Shown piece after piece: positions 43,600 through 55,956 of a stretch of DNA of 64,000 bases. Where the stretch lies: positions 14,926,889 through 14,990,888 of the forward strand of contig NC_133289.1 of assembly GCF_005239225.2 (NCBI RefSeq), given 5' to 3'. The notes beneath the pieces were generated by a model. The model ran no database searches and had not been told where the DNA came from. It saw only the letters and a list, made by a program, of their open reading frames with translations. The DNA comes from Populus alba (taxonomy: Eukaryota; Streptophyta; Magnoliopsida; Malpighiales; Salicaceae). Positions within the stretch are counted from its first letter, which is position 1, and every line of letters starts with the position of its first letter. The translations under genes and the position numbers were made by a program.

Positions 43600-44800
43600 T
43601 GTTGTTTCTTTTATCAGTATTATATGTTTAGTCAACATTTGAATAGCCAACTAAACTCAAGTTTGAATCTTTTAAATATCATACATCATAATCAATTATA
43701 GTACAAAGGTATTTTAAGATTTTTTTTAAATGCTATAACATGTGATTCTTTAAGATTAGATTGGAATCTAGCATAAACACCTACAATAAAAGTAATGTCA
43801 GGTTTACTAACAGTAATATAAAGTAGACTATTTATCATGCTTCTATAAAGTATAGAATAAACACGCTTACTTGTGAAATCTAAATTGATTTTGACAGATG
43901 TGCTCATAGGTTTACGAGCATGACTATTTCCTTCAATAACAAACTTTTTAACCATATCTCTATCATACTTGGATTGAGAAATAAAAATTTTATTTTCACT
44001 CTGCTTAATTTGTATGCCAAAGAAGAAGTTTAACTTACCAATCATACTGATTTCAATTTCACATTTCATTTCTTTAGTAATCTAATGAGAAAGTGAATTA
44101 AGAGTAGCTCTAAACACAATGTCATCAACATAAATCTTAGAAATGAGTAGATGTGTACTAGTTTTTCTTAGAAAAAGAGTCTTGTTAGTCTGTCCTGTTT
44201 TGAAACTGTTATCTATCATAAATTTTATTAACCATTTGTACCATTCTTAAGATGTTTGTTTTAGACTATAGAGGGCTTTATACCTATACATATTAGGAAA
44301 CAAATGATTAGTGAAATATTTAGGTTATTCTCCATAGACCTTTTCTCGTAGAATTCTATTTAAGGATGCACTCTTCATATCCATTTAATACGATTTGAAA
44401 TTCAAGTGACAAGCAATTACAAACAGTATGCAAACAAATTCCAAATGAGTTATTGGTGTAAATGTTTAATCAAAATCAATTTCTTCTACTTTAGTGCATC
44501 TTTGTGCCATCGGTGATTGTTTCATGCTCTTCTAATTTGTTTTCAAATATTCATTTGGCTTCTATTATGTTGTGATTATCAGGACATGGAACCCATTCCC
44601 ATACATTATTTTTTATAAACTGATTTAGTTCCTCATGCATAGCATTGATTGAACTTTTATTTTATAAGGCTTCTTTAACCTTTTTAGGTTTAATCTATGG
44701 CAAATGACACACGTATGAAACTTGATTGATAACTTATTTTCTTAACCTCGTACCTAAATCTAATTTCCCAATATTATTCTCCTTTAATGATTGTGTTTTA
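43600..44800 (-). pseudogene. Ty1/copia reverse transcriptase, interrupted
   Basis: The active-site block reads ISKIYVDDIVF in minus orientation (YVDD at 44121-44132). Downstream is SMIGKLNFFFGIQIKQSEN, ISQSKYDRDMVKKF, YRSMINSLLYITVSKPDI and FIVGVYARFQSN. A stop lies near 44081-44083, with further breaks upstream. Pieces of the N-terminal RT region extend to about 44800. Copia superfamily is certain; SIRE lineage is inferred from the gag and extra ORF. Confidence 0.85.
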
Positions 44801-46095
44801 CCCTTAAAGAAGGTTTGTTCTCTTATGACTATTTAAAAACGTGTGAAAAACTCTTTTCCTAGTCTTTTTCATCCTATCCTAATAAGGTTTCTTCAGTTAT
44901 TTCAATGATATTATTAAGATGCTTCTAGATAGATTTCTTTAGATTGTCATCAACAATCACATTGACTGATTCCATGATAGTTTGAGTTTATATATTGTAG
45001 ACTCTGTAGGCTTTATTGTGTAATGAGTATCCAAAAAAGATTACTTTATTACTCTAGCTATCAAGCTTACATAAGTTTTTTTTGTCTCTCAAGATATAGA
45101 AAGAACTCTCAACCACTCTAAAGTATTTGACCATGAGCTTCTTGTTGTTTCATAAATCATAAGTAGTAAGTTTTGTTTTAGGTTTAATCAAAATACGGTT
45201 CAAAATACATACAATATTATCGACAAGTTCCCCCTAAAAGTACAATGCAACTTCATTATTATTCAGTATAGTTTGAGTTATTTATTGTATAGCTTTATTT
45301 TTCCTCTGAACTATACCTTTTTGTTGAAGAGTGATAAGAGAAAAGAATTCTTGATATATACCTTTTTCATAAAAAATAAAAAGTTAATACTTTCAAATTC
45401 TTTGTCATGGTCACTACGACTTCTAGAGATGGAAAGATGCTTTTTTATTTGTGATCTTCAGAATAGTTTCCTCATAAGATCTAAAGATTCAAGCTTTTAT
45501 CTTAATAAAATAGCTTAAGTATATCTTGAATAGTCATCCACAATGACCATGGTATACTTCTTTCCACCCAAACTCTTAGTTTGAGTTGGACCCATTAGGT
45601 TGATATGCAATAATTTAAGGGGTCTTGAGGTCAAAATGTCAATGGTCTTCTTGTTTTAAGCCTTAGCTTATTTTTCTTATTGACATGCTCTACACACCAT
45701 CTTGTTGACTATTCACAAATTTAATAGACAATGTGTTGCTTCCCTTTTAGATATCTTTGACAAGTCTCTAAATGTTATATAACCAATGTGTTGATACCAA
45801 AGATTAGTATCATTTAGTGTTACCTTATGACAACCCAAAGTGGTTAAGGTTGAAACTCTATAGCAGTTATCTATTATTCTGGTACCTTGCATAATTTATT
45901 TGCTAGCACAATTATAGATGTTGCATTCATCTTTGAAAAACTGCACCTTATGTTTCTCATCACAAAATTGATTTATGCTCGGTAGGTTAGCTTTAAGGCC
46001 ATTTATAAACAAAACATTATGAAAAGTAGGTAAACAAAGAATATCAACACTTCCTTTACCTTTTATAGTAGTTATGCTTCTATCTCCAAAGGTCA
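44801..46095 (-). pseudogene. copia integrase region, heavily decayed
   Basis: By position this should be integrase, between protease and reverse transcriptase. Frames are short. The GAG-pre-integrase-like part VKGLKANL/INQFCDEKHKVQFF is visible at the right edge (45896-46000). I cannot point to a complete catalytic triad. Confidence 0.55.
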
Positions 46096-46200
46096 CTGAT
46101 ACTCCACTCGAGGATTTAAATTTTTTGAACTAACCTTATATCATATGTCTAGAACAACCACTATCTAAGTACCACAAATTGTTATTCACTGTTTTGAGTG
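45896..46200 (-). pseudogene. copia aspartic protease remnant
   Basis: In minus orientation LWYLDSGCSRHM appears at about 46142-46175, with the DSG active-site triplet intact. It is followed after stops by VTFGDRSITTIKGKGSVDI and LPTFHNVLFINGLKANL. This is the copia protease and its C-terminal strand region. Confidence 0.75.
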
Positions 46201-46739
46201 TTACATGTGCTCCTAGACATATTTTTATTTTCTTAACTATCCATTGATTTTCATTATTGTTTTGTTTATAATTTTCAAACTCTTGAGATTTCTTACAACC
46301 TAATAACTTACCAAGTTTTCTTTTTATAGTACATAATTAATTTAATAATAAATCAAATTTATACTCTAGATCTTGACTCTTATTAAAAAATCTATTTCCT
46401 AGATTGAAATAATTCATATTTGTATGTCCTACAATTCCATATTACTTACAAGCAGGAGTAAACTTACCTTTTAACTTACTTGTTCGGACATTGTTTAACT
46501 CGTCTGCAGCATGATAATCATTCTTGCTTTACCTTTTATAAAGGTAATTCTTTTAAAAGAGGAGGCTAACGACATATTGTTGATCAAATTTTCAAGCATC
46601 GTGTATCCTGAACCTATATGATCATTGCTGAGCTTTTAAGCTTTCAATATTCCATCATGTTTTTGTGTTGTTGATTATTCCTTTTTCTATTTATACATTA
46701 TGAGCTCTTTCTTAAGTGTAGAGATATAGATATATTTAT

Positions 46740-47640
46740 TTATGATAGCTTTAGAGCCTCAGTTAGATTGTTCTTCTTGTTCTTTATAGTTTTCAACTTG
46801 TTGAACAACTTCCTGTTCAATTTCTTAATTTTCATGAATTCTTCACATAAGTCATCATAAGCTTTCTGCAAGCTTAATTCATGATCGTCAATAATAAAAG
46901 TAATATTTGAATCACTAGAATAACTAATAGTTTGATTTATGTCAGAACTACTAAATTTATTAACAATTTTGTATTTGTCAAAACAACTTAATGTATTGAT
47001 AATTTGATGCATATTAGTACAACCATCAACAAGACCAAAAAAAGATACAAAATCAAATTCATTATGAGATGATGAATTATAATTTTTAGAATCAAATTCA
47101 TCGTTTAATGTAATATTAAAGGCTTCTCCTTTATTTATTTTGAAATTAGAACATTCATTTCTCAAGTGACCATATCCTGAGCATTCAAAACACTTAACTC
47201 TTTCTTTAGATTCAATTTTACCTTTGCTTCCGTTTTCTGACTCATTTTCTTTTGGCAAAATCTTTTTTTTTTTTATATCATTACCATAATTCTTTTTTTA
47301 AAACTTAATTTTCTAAATTTCCTAGCTATGAGAGCAATATCTTCATTATTAAAATCATTATCATAAGAATTATCATATTCTTTTTTAACATATTTAAATG
47401 CAATGGACTTAACTTTTTCTTTTTTTATGAGGTAATGTAGATTCATAAGTTTTTAAGGAACCTACCAATTCTTCAACACATATAGTGTTCAAATCCTTGC
47501 TTTCTTTTATGGCTTTTACCTTTGGTAGAAATCTTTTAGGTAGGATCTTAGAATCTTCCTTACAATTTACAAGTCCTCTATTTTTTTCTGAGATTGAACT
47601 TGAAATTTATAATATTGTTAATTTTTACATAAAACTCATT
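46740..47640 (-). pseudogene. copia gag, C-terminal part with zinc knuckle
   Basis: The frame 46740-47258 includes CFECSGYGHLRNEC, a CX2CX4HX4C nucleic-acid-binding knuckle typical of SIRE-type gag. Upstream (47260-47640), broken minus frames give LPKRFLPKVKAI and VEELVGSLKTYE, the copia gag (UBN2-type) pattern. The protein is cut at 47664 by a solo LTR, with the rest of gag on its far side (49514-49790). Confidence 0.75.
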
Positions 47641-47664
47641 AAATCTTGAGGTTAAAATTTGTAA

Positions 47665-49513
47665 TGTAAGACCTAAATTCTTGAACTAAGTCTAAGCCTA
47701 AGCCCAAGTCAACCCAAAAACCAATCCAAACCCACATATATAAGAGTATATGACCAGAGGTTGTTTTTTTTTTTTTTTTCTTCTTCTTTTACCATGACTT
47801 TTCTCTCAAAATACCAATGGATTCACCTCTTTTTAAACTTAAGCTTTTGGATTTTAAGAAGGGTTGGAGAAGCAAGTATTATGACTACCCTTTTTTAAGT
47901 TTTCAATTGGGGATTTGATAGTTCATGGATTAAAAAAGTGTTTTAGGGTTTTAAGATGTTTAATATATATTGATTTGATATATGAATGATTTAAGGGATT
48001 TAATCTATGTATTAGGGTGTTAGTTAGACTAAAATGAATTGGGTTGATGTCTAGAATATGGGTTTGTTAAAGAACAAAATGTCTATTACTTTTGGGTTCT
48101 GTAGATTTTTTTATTAGCAGGTGAAGATTCTAGAAATCCCAACCAACCAGCTGACCGATTCATATGTTACAACCGGCTGACTGGTTGGTTTATATAATGG
48201 TTGACCTATTGGTTAATCCAGTCGACCGGTTGACCCTGCAATGACAGTTAATCAGGTCTGCTAGGTTCGATCAGTTTGGGTTATGTTCAGAATCGATTAC
48301 GTGAATTCAATTTGACTTTATTATTACGATTTGGTATCTAAGTTTATGGTTTTAATATTTTATGTTATGTTGCTTTGTGTTGGTTTTTAGTGTTTTTCAT
48401 CTCTGTTATAAGTTCTATTGACGTTCCTCCTAGCTAGCCTCAATAATCTTTGGTTTTGTATTTGTTTATCCTTTTCTCTATTTTTCAGGTGAGTGAGATT
48501 ATTTCTATTATACATTATGTATGTGTGTGTGTGACTATATATTAGTATGAAATGATGAGTATTATTGTTATTGTTGATTATATAAGTCTCATTCATTATA
48601 GTTATTATTGTTTTGTTTTCTTCTTAAATACTCATCATATGCTTGTTTGATTTGAACATGATCCATGTATCTTTTATATTTGTTCAAATGTGACCATGCT
48701 TGCATTGTGAATCTTGATGATAAACCATGAACCTTATATTCATGTTATTTGTTCATTTGAGCTCATGATTCTTGTTACCTTATTTAGATCGCCGTTAGAA
48801 ACTCAAGACTAACAGAGAGTAGCTAGTTACTCCATTCTAATTAAGAGTTAGTAGCCTATATGCAAAAGGTATTTTGTTTCCTAGCTGATAAGTAGGGTGT
48901 CAGTACTGTGCGGATTCCACAATTATGTGTCTGTGTGTGTGTTCCCTAGTTAATGAGTAGGTTGTTAGTAATATGATATGTAATTCTGACATGCATATTT
49001 TTTTTATGCACCATTTAATATGATACATTGGATATACTTGTTTCGTTCGATACTTGATTTATGTAACCGAATTTATTTATCTTAAAATGTTTATTAGCAT
49101 GTATTATAGTTATTACCTCTTACTAAGTGTTTAGACTCACCCCTTCATTTATATTTTTCATGTCTTTAATTTAGTTTCGGTAGCAAGATGTTTCGGCTAT
49201 GTTCTTCTTGCTTCTTGAGTCAGCATGCCTCATTTGTTCCTTAAGGCCTTTAGTTTATTTTTTATTTGTTATTCATAGATACTGCATATAATGATTTTAA
49301 TTATGTTTTGAATTCATTTTGGATTATTTATGAAAGAGTCGGATTTTAATTTATTTATTGAACTCCTGAGTTTTGAATATTTTGTTTTATGCTGCACTAT
49401 TTTATAATTTTTATGATATAAAATGTGTAAGTTCCGAAGCTTAGTGCAGGCGGGGCAACTTGAGGTGCTATGTTTGCATTACCAGTCATGGACCTAGGAA
49501 TCAGGTCGTGACA
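47665..49513 (+). mobile_element. solo LTR inserted in copia gag
   Basis: An 1849-bp segment starting TGTAAGACC and ending GGTCGTGACA, with no coding inside. The flanking 5-mers are TGTAA (47660-47664) and TATAA (49514-49518), a target duplication with one mismatch. Gag reading is continuous across it in minus orientation. A TATA-like ATATATAAG at about 47735 followed by a pyrimidine run favours plus orientation. The terminal sequence resembles chromovirus-type gypsy LTRs; that lineage is inference. Confidence 0.75.
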
Positions 49514-49800
49514 TATAATTTGGAATTTGTTTAGTGTCTTGGTTCCCTCATAAGTAACTTCAAGAGTATAACAAGCTTCATTGGCTATCTCACACATTGA
49601 GATTTTTTTAAAATTCATAAGGAAGCACTGCCATGAATATAGCATTCTAGCGTTTATTATTCCAATAACAATCATTGTATTAGTCTTTAGTCCGGTCACA
49701 AAAAGACATTTCGGCTTGGTCCATCCATGCTAAACTAAGTTCCGGACTTTCTTCACCATTGAATTGTGTTAGTGAAGTTAGTATTGACATGTTTAAAGAG
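49514..49800 (-). pseudogene. copia gag, N-terminal part
   Basis: The minus strand encodes LTQFNGEESPELSLAWMDQA near 49740-49790, and the 49397-49699 frame gives NEACYTLEVTYEGTKTLNKF. These join the downstream gag half once the intervening LTR is set aside. No copia 5' LTR or primer-binding site is recognisable beyond it. Confidence 0.65.
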
Positions 49801-50653
49801 AAAAATAGATATTACTCTAGAATGAGTGAACTTGCTAATCAATGTCAATCATTTTGATATTTACAATAATATTTTAAAAATTATTTTTCTTTCTCTTTAC
49901 ATGAATGTATCAGAAAAAGTAAAACTTGATTTCCCATGCTTTCCTTAAAACAAATAAATAATAATAATTTTCCTTCTTTTACCTTTTCTTCTTCTTCAAT
50001 TTAATTTTCCTTCTATTTCCTAATAATTTTTAGTGGCCACACAAATTATAAAACGTATTTCTTTATATGAACAAATTTTCGATAGTTATAAGACAAAATA
50101 TATTGCATTCAAAGAATCCTTTACCTTTTGCCGACAAACATAGTTGTAAGTGCAATCCTTTACACCTTATTACCTTTCTATAAAAAAAAATAACCTTCTA
50201 ATTATTTTAGTTGAAATTGATGTTCATGTAAAATAGAAATTAAATAATTTTAATATGAATCGATCAAAATATCCTTCTAAGTTAATAAAATATAAAACAA
50301 CTATACATTATCACGGGGATTTGAACCTAGATAAACTTGATTACATATTGATAAAAATATCACCTATAACATGTGTGAACGTTAATAATTTTTATTTTAT
50401 TAGATATTTTGTATTAACACATTAATTTAATGTGCAAAGTTCTACCTTATTTTTGAATCCCAATTATTTTTTTCTAAATATTCTAATAAAATTTCAAAAA
50501 TTAACAAAAAAAGCATTTTTCATAAAAAAAAAAAATCATTACCTTTTCCTAAATGTCAGTCATTTTCGAAGTTTTCTATAATTTTTAGATATTTTTACAT
50601 CTTTTTACATTTTCAATTTTTTGTTATTTTTCATTTTCTCTCTCCACTACCAA
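49801..50653. other. AT-rich intergenic region
   Basis: Nothing recognised. The end becomes CT-rich just before the SINE. Confidence 0.4.
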
Positions 50654-50667
50654 CCATCCCCTTTTCT

Positions 50668-50852
50668 AATCTTGATGGGTATAACTCAATTGATTAGGTT
50701 CTGGATTTACTCTCTAGAGATCACCAGTTCGAATACCACAAACTTCAGGGTCACTGGAGGTTTACATGGTTGTTAACTTCAAGGTCTCAGAGGATTAGTC
50801 AAAATATGCGTAAATAAACTCGGACACCCTCAATTAACAAAAAAAAAAAACC
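50668..50852 (+). mobile_element. tRNA-derived SINE with 14-bp target duplication
   Basis: The head has a pol III A box-like ATAACTCAATTGATTAGG (50681-50698) and a B box-like AGTTCGAATACC (50726-50737); it ends in an A-tail (50838-50850). Flanking direct repeats CCATCCCCTTTTCT (50654-50667) and CCATCCCCTCTTCT (50853-50866) differ by one base. It resembles SINE families described in Salicaceae (recalled). Confidence 0.85.
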
Positions 50853-50866
50853 CCATCCCCTCTTCT

Positions 50867-51990
50867 TTTTCTTCCCTTCTCCTCTTTTCCTTCTTGTCAT
50901 TCACAAGCTCGACAACTCTGCTTCACTCTCCTCCAACATCAACCACTATTAGACAGTGAGCAACCATGGACCATGACAACCTTTCTTCGTCTTGATTCAT
51001 ATCTGCTTTGCTATAACCCCTTTATGTGTATTATAGAATGTAATTATATAGGAAATATTGTAGTCATATTCTTATGTGGTAATCTCCACCTTTACTATTG
51101 TATATTGCCCTACTCATATATATAGAAAGGGTTGGCTAACCTATTAGGTTAAGCCTCCTAATTATTCTCAACTATGCGACCGTAGCACAATGGCAACTTG
51201 TAACTTGTAAGAGTTATGGTGAGAGAAAAAGAAAAAAAACCAAGGACAAAGTTTATTTTACCTCCCTTTCCAGTTGGCCGTAAATTATAAGAGCTATCTT
51301 GCATTATAATTTCCTTGAATTTGAAACTTTTATAAAGCTGCGTTGCTTTACTCTGAAATTCTTAATTTAATTAAAAAAATATATGTAGTAGAGATAGAAA
51401 TCGTTATCATTTGGTTATAAAACCTTTTATATCATGTTAAAAAAAAACTATTTCAACTAAAAAATTATCTCACTTAAACAATAATTTATTTTAAAAATAA
51501 ATTATAAATTAATCTCTCTAGTTTTGAGAAATTAATTAATTAATCCCTCCTGTTTAAAAAACTAATTAACTATTATTTTTTGTACATTTCACGTACTTTT
51601 CCAAATTATTCAATTTTTTTGTTTGAAAAAAAAGGAAAAAAAAACATAAATATATGTTATGAAAAGGTTAATGAGAAATGAACAATTTTTAAAATAAATC
51701 AATATTAAATTAAAGGTGGTCTAAACTGATCAAAACTCTAAATAAAATACAAATTAGTTAATTTGTTTCTCCGAACTAGAGAATCTAATTTCATAATTTA
51801 ATCTAACTTACTAACATTCATTATCATATATAATTGTGGTTTTTTTTATTAAAAAAACATAGAAAGGAGTTTTTGTTGGTTTATAAGCTCATTAATATTA
51901 ATAAAAAACTAAAGGAAGAGAGAGTTTTATTTTACTCCTCCTCATATAATACTATTCACTAGAATAGTATATTATTTTTCTCTCTTTCTC
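50867..51990. other. AT-rich intergenic region
   Basis: No gene recognised. The tail of the SINE target site is CT-rich (50867-50900). Confidence 0.4.
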
Positions 51991-51994
51991 TTTT

Positions 51995-52745
51995 TTTTTT
52001 TTTCAATTTCAATTCCATCATTCAATATTATGTTTATTGGGGTTTGAGTTTCATAATTATTTTTAATTTATTTTTTGTGGGGTTATCCTAAATTCATGAT
52101 CCAAATTGCAGGTTTGAACAGTTAACTTCGTTGACTCGAGTTTTTTTTTTCTTAATTGACTTTTGTTTCGCAATTTTATTCTTCAACATTGAGTTGACTC
52201 GATTTTTTTTTCCTTTCCTATTTTTTTTTTCAAATTCATCCTTCAACATTGGATTGATTGAGAATTAAGCTTCGTAATTTTTTTTACTTTGTTTTTTATG
52301 AGGTTATCTCATCTCATGATTCAAGTATTGTACCCCTCCTTGCTTCATTCTATTCACTTGAATGGTGTTTTGTTTATCTTTTCATTGGTTTTTTTTCTTT
52401 CTAAATCTATGTTATTTTTCAATTTTAATTTTATCATTCAACATTATATTTATTGGGAATTAGACCTCATAATTATTTTTCAATTTTTTTTTATGAGATT
52501 ATCCTAGATCATGATCTAAAATGCGAGTATAATGGGTTAAATAAGTTGACTTGAGTTTTTTTTTTCTTTTTTCTAATTGATTTTTTTTTTTAATTTCATC
52601 ATTCAATATTGTATTAATTGAAAATTATGCTTCATGTTTTATTTTGATATACTTTCTATGAAATTATTCTTATCTCATGACTTTAATTACAAGTTTGATA
52701 AGTTAATTCTAGATGGCCCGAGTTAAATTGAATATCAATATATAA
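51995..52745 (+). repeat. degenerate tandem repeat, about 200-bp units
   Basis: A phrase GGTTATCNNNATCTCATGAT recurs near 52079, 52300, 52495 and 52660, each followed by GTTGACTCGAG-like or GTTAA text and T-runs. A second phrase (TTCAACATTG) recurs near 52183, 52242, 52437 and 52605. It looks like an expanded T-rich internal part of a dispersed repeat. Confidence 0.6.
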
Positions 52746-53364
52746 TTTTTTTACTACAACTATTTTTCTTTTTAAAAGATAAACACAAAAATAAAAGAAA
52801 AAACCTAGATAGAGGTACTTTTATTATTTTTAACATGTTCTAATTTTTATTTTTTCTCTTAATCTTATATATTTTCTTTTTTGTTTTAACAGAAGGAGCA
52901 ACTAATATAATATTATTTTTTTTTCTCTTGTCACTCACCATGAATTAGCGGCCAATATTGGTGGGTGTCTAATGTGGGACCAGACTATGCCATTTGTTTA
53001 TCTTTTTTCGAGATTGATTGCAAAGTATGCTGCTGGCACCCAATAAAATGGGTCACCATGAATTATTGGTGAGTGTCTCAATGTCCAGTCGATATTTTTA
53101 TCTTACTTTTTACTGTTAAAAAAATCTAGACATTAATGCATGTGTGTAACACATGAGGATTCTAGATGCATATTTCTCAATTATATGGCTGGTAGGTATA
53201 GTCAGGCTTCTTTCTTCCAAGAACTATAATTAATTGAGACTTTTCAATTAAATGAAACGCAACACGTGATCACTTTTACCTTTACCTTTTTCTAAATGAT
53301 AAAAAAAATTAAAATTTTTTCTTTTTCTTTTTCTTTTTGTGTATTAATCACTCCCCAATAATTG
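52746..53364. other. AT-rich region with repeated phrases
   Basis: A segment near 52948-53040 (GGTGGGTGTCTAATGTGGGACC, ...GCCATTTGTTT..., GATTGATTGCAAA...) is repeated at 53577-53665. No gene. Confidence 0.5.
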
Positions 53365-53540
53365 TTTTTTTTTTAAATTAATATAGATATTCGAGCTAAT
53401 TTACATACACCTCGATTAATTCTATGGGCCCTGAAGTTAATGGCCATATAAGTTTTAAGTGATCCTGAGATTTGCAGAATTCAAACTGATAATTTTTTAG
53501 GAGCAAATTCAATACATGATCAGTTGAGTTACCTCCCTTA
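53365..53540 (-). mobile_element. tRNA-derived SINE, minus strand
   Basis: In minus orientation the A box-like GGTAACTCAACTGATC (53533-53518) and B box-like AGTTTGAATTCTGC (53487-53474) precede a tail ending in A10 (53374-53365). It shares its layout and several phrases with the SINE at 50668 and is probably an older copy. No target duplication is clear. Confidence 0.65.
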
Positions 53541-54950
53541 AAACTACTTTATAAAATTATTAATATTGAACAGTATTGGTGGGTGTCTAATGTGAGACCA
53601 GACTATGCCATTTGTTTTTATTTCTCGAGATTGATTGCAAACTTTGCTGCTGACACCAAATAAAATGGCTCTCCTTTTTCTTTTTCTTTTTTCCAACAAT
53701 TAAATGGAACTCAATGTCAGATCCTTCTTTTATTTTACTTTATACTGTTAGGGAATCGTAGATATGGACGTGCGTTTCACATGGAACTTTGGATGCACGG
53801 AATTCATGTGTTTTTTTTTTTATTATTATTATTATTACAAGGCTGCTAAAGGAAGGCCTTTTCTTCCACAAACTTTAAGTACTGAAATCAGTCAACACGT
53901 AATCACTTTTACTTTTTTTTGTAGATCCTAACTGATACCATAGTCCTCAAAAAAAAGTTAATTCGCTATTATGAAGCAAGCACCGAAAGCATCAATGAGA
54001 AATACTTTGGTAAGATAAAGCAAAGAGGATCGCGGTAATACGAGAGGAGAATTGAGCTAGCACCCCAACACTAGTAGTCGGAGAGGAGAATTGAGTCGAA
54101 ATATATTTTTCAATCACATAATTAAGTGTATTCTTTTCTTATTTTATTTAAAATTGAGTCAAAATATATTTTTCAATTAAAAAATATCTATTAAATACAT
54201 ATATTTAGACACTGTTTGAGAACGCGGTATATCAAAATTTAATTTTTTTTAAAAAAAACAACTACTACCACACTTTCGAATACCTCTTTTAGTATCAAAA
54301 GAAAAACTTTATTTTTTTAGTCACTCTAATTTAATTGTTAGGTTATATTTACTTGTGAGTATTGAAATTTTTTGGTTAAAATGATTTTTTTAAAAAAATT
54401 ATTATAATTTTGATGATAAAATATTCATGTGTTTAATTTTTACCAATTCATTCTCTAGTTAAATTAAAAATCACTTAAATAATTATGTTAAATAATAATA
54501 TAAATTATATTCTATAATAAAAACAAAATTAAATATTCATGTTAAAAGCTAGTTTGTCATTTTCTATAATATATTTGTAAGAAAAACTAGGTATGTGGTA
54601 ATAAAAAAAACTATAAAATGCCATTACTTTTCATTATGGGCCCATTAAGTAATTTTGTAGCTATGACACCAAAACTTAGCTTAGATATATTGTATTATTT
54701 GGATACAGAAAAAAAAAATAAATTGAGTTTTGGATTTATTATTATATAAACAACTATTGATCCCGTAAGAAATAAAGCAACTAAATCAAGTCATCTCACA
54801 ATACAAGGGCATTAGACTATTGAATTTAATAATTGAGTCTTACCGCTTTGTATTTATATATTTATTGCATATAGGACATGTTAATTAATGTTCTCCCTGA
54901 CTTGCAATCACCACCACCAAAGCATATCTGATGGAATCGTGTCATTAGAT
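53541..54950. other. AT-rich intergenic region
   Basis: Contains the second copy of the phrase described for 52948-53040. No gene recognised. Confidence 0.4.
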
Positions 54951-55007
54951 AGAACCACGTTGATGATTTCATATTCATTGATTTAATCACTTATAGTTTG
55001 GCCGACA

Positions 55008-55440
55008 AAATATTATTATTGATGATAAAAATATGTGATGATCAGTTTTTGTTGGTATTAGTAGGTAAAATATTATTGATGGACTTTTGATAGATAACAT
55101 GTGAGTATTACATTTTATTTTTTCTAATAGATACCTAATAAAATTATTGATAAAATATTATTATCAATGATAAAAATATATGAAGATCAGTTTTTGTTGA
55201 TATATCAGTAGATTAAATATTATTGATGGACTTTTGATAGATAACATGTCAGTAAAACATCTTATTTTTCTAATAGATACCAATAAAATTATTGACAAAC
55301 TATTATTATCGATGATAAAAATATATGAAGATCAGTTTTTATTGGTATATCAGTATATAAAATATTATTAATTGACTTTTGATAGATAACACGTCAATAA
55401 TACATCTTATTTTTCTAATTGATACCCAATAAAATCATTG
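55008..55440. repeat. tandem repeat, three units of about 145 bp
   Basis: GATGATAAAAATAT-like starts lie at 55021, 55167 and 55311. Each unit holds GATCAGTTTTTNTTGGTAT, GACTTTTGATAGATAACA and TTTTTCTAATAGATACC. The text resembles subterminal repeats of plant CACTA elements (GTCGGTAA-type motifs), decayed. Confidence 0.75.
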
Positions 55441-55956
55441 GCAACCACATTTTGTCAGTGATTCTATCAGTCTATATCAAAAGACTAGTAATTTTTTTGT
55501 AATTTTTTCAAGAAAATTGGCATGTTTTACTAACAAAATAATCAATGCAGTTTATGTCCGTTAATGATTCTATCGACGGTATAGTATTGTTTTTAAAGCT
55601 ATCAAAACAATTTGATATTAAATAGTTAAACAAAAAATTTAACTTGAACAATACATTTAATATTATTAATTTAACTGTAAATATCAATTACAAATACTTA
55701 TAAACATTAATTAACAAGAGGTTGCAAATAAACGTAGAGGGGGAAGGAAAATCTTAGGAAGTCCATAAAAGGGAGGATATTGACTGGACATATATGAAAT
55801 CATCTCCTCCCATTGCTACTTTTTTTGTTCTTCATATTTTACCTTCATTTCAGCCCTTTAAGCACCAATTCATTATTCAACCAACTCCTCAACAACTAAT
55901 AATGGTTGACTTGCACTGAATTGTGGGGTGTCTATGGTCGAGACACTACAACCTAA

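Noticed and set aside
45273..45518. Plus ORF of 81 aa
   Set aside because: Antisense to the decayed copia integrase region; no recognised domain.
50668..50760. tRNA gene
   Set aside because: A and B boxes are present but no cloverleaf can be read; the A-tail and target duplication identify a SINE.
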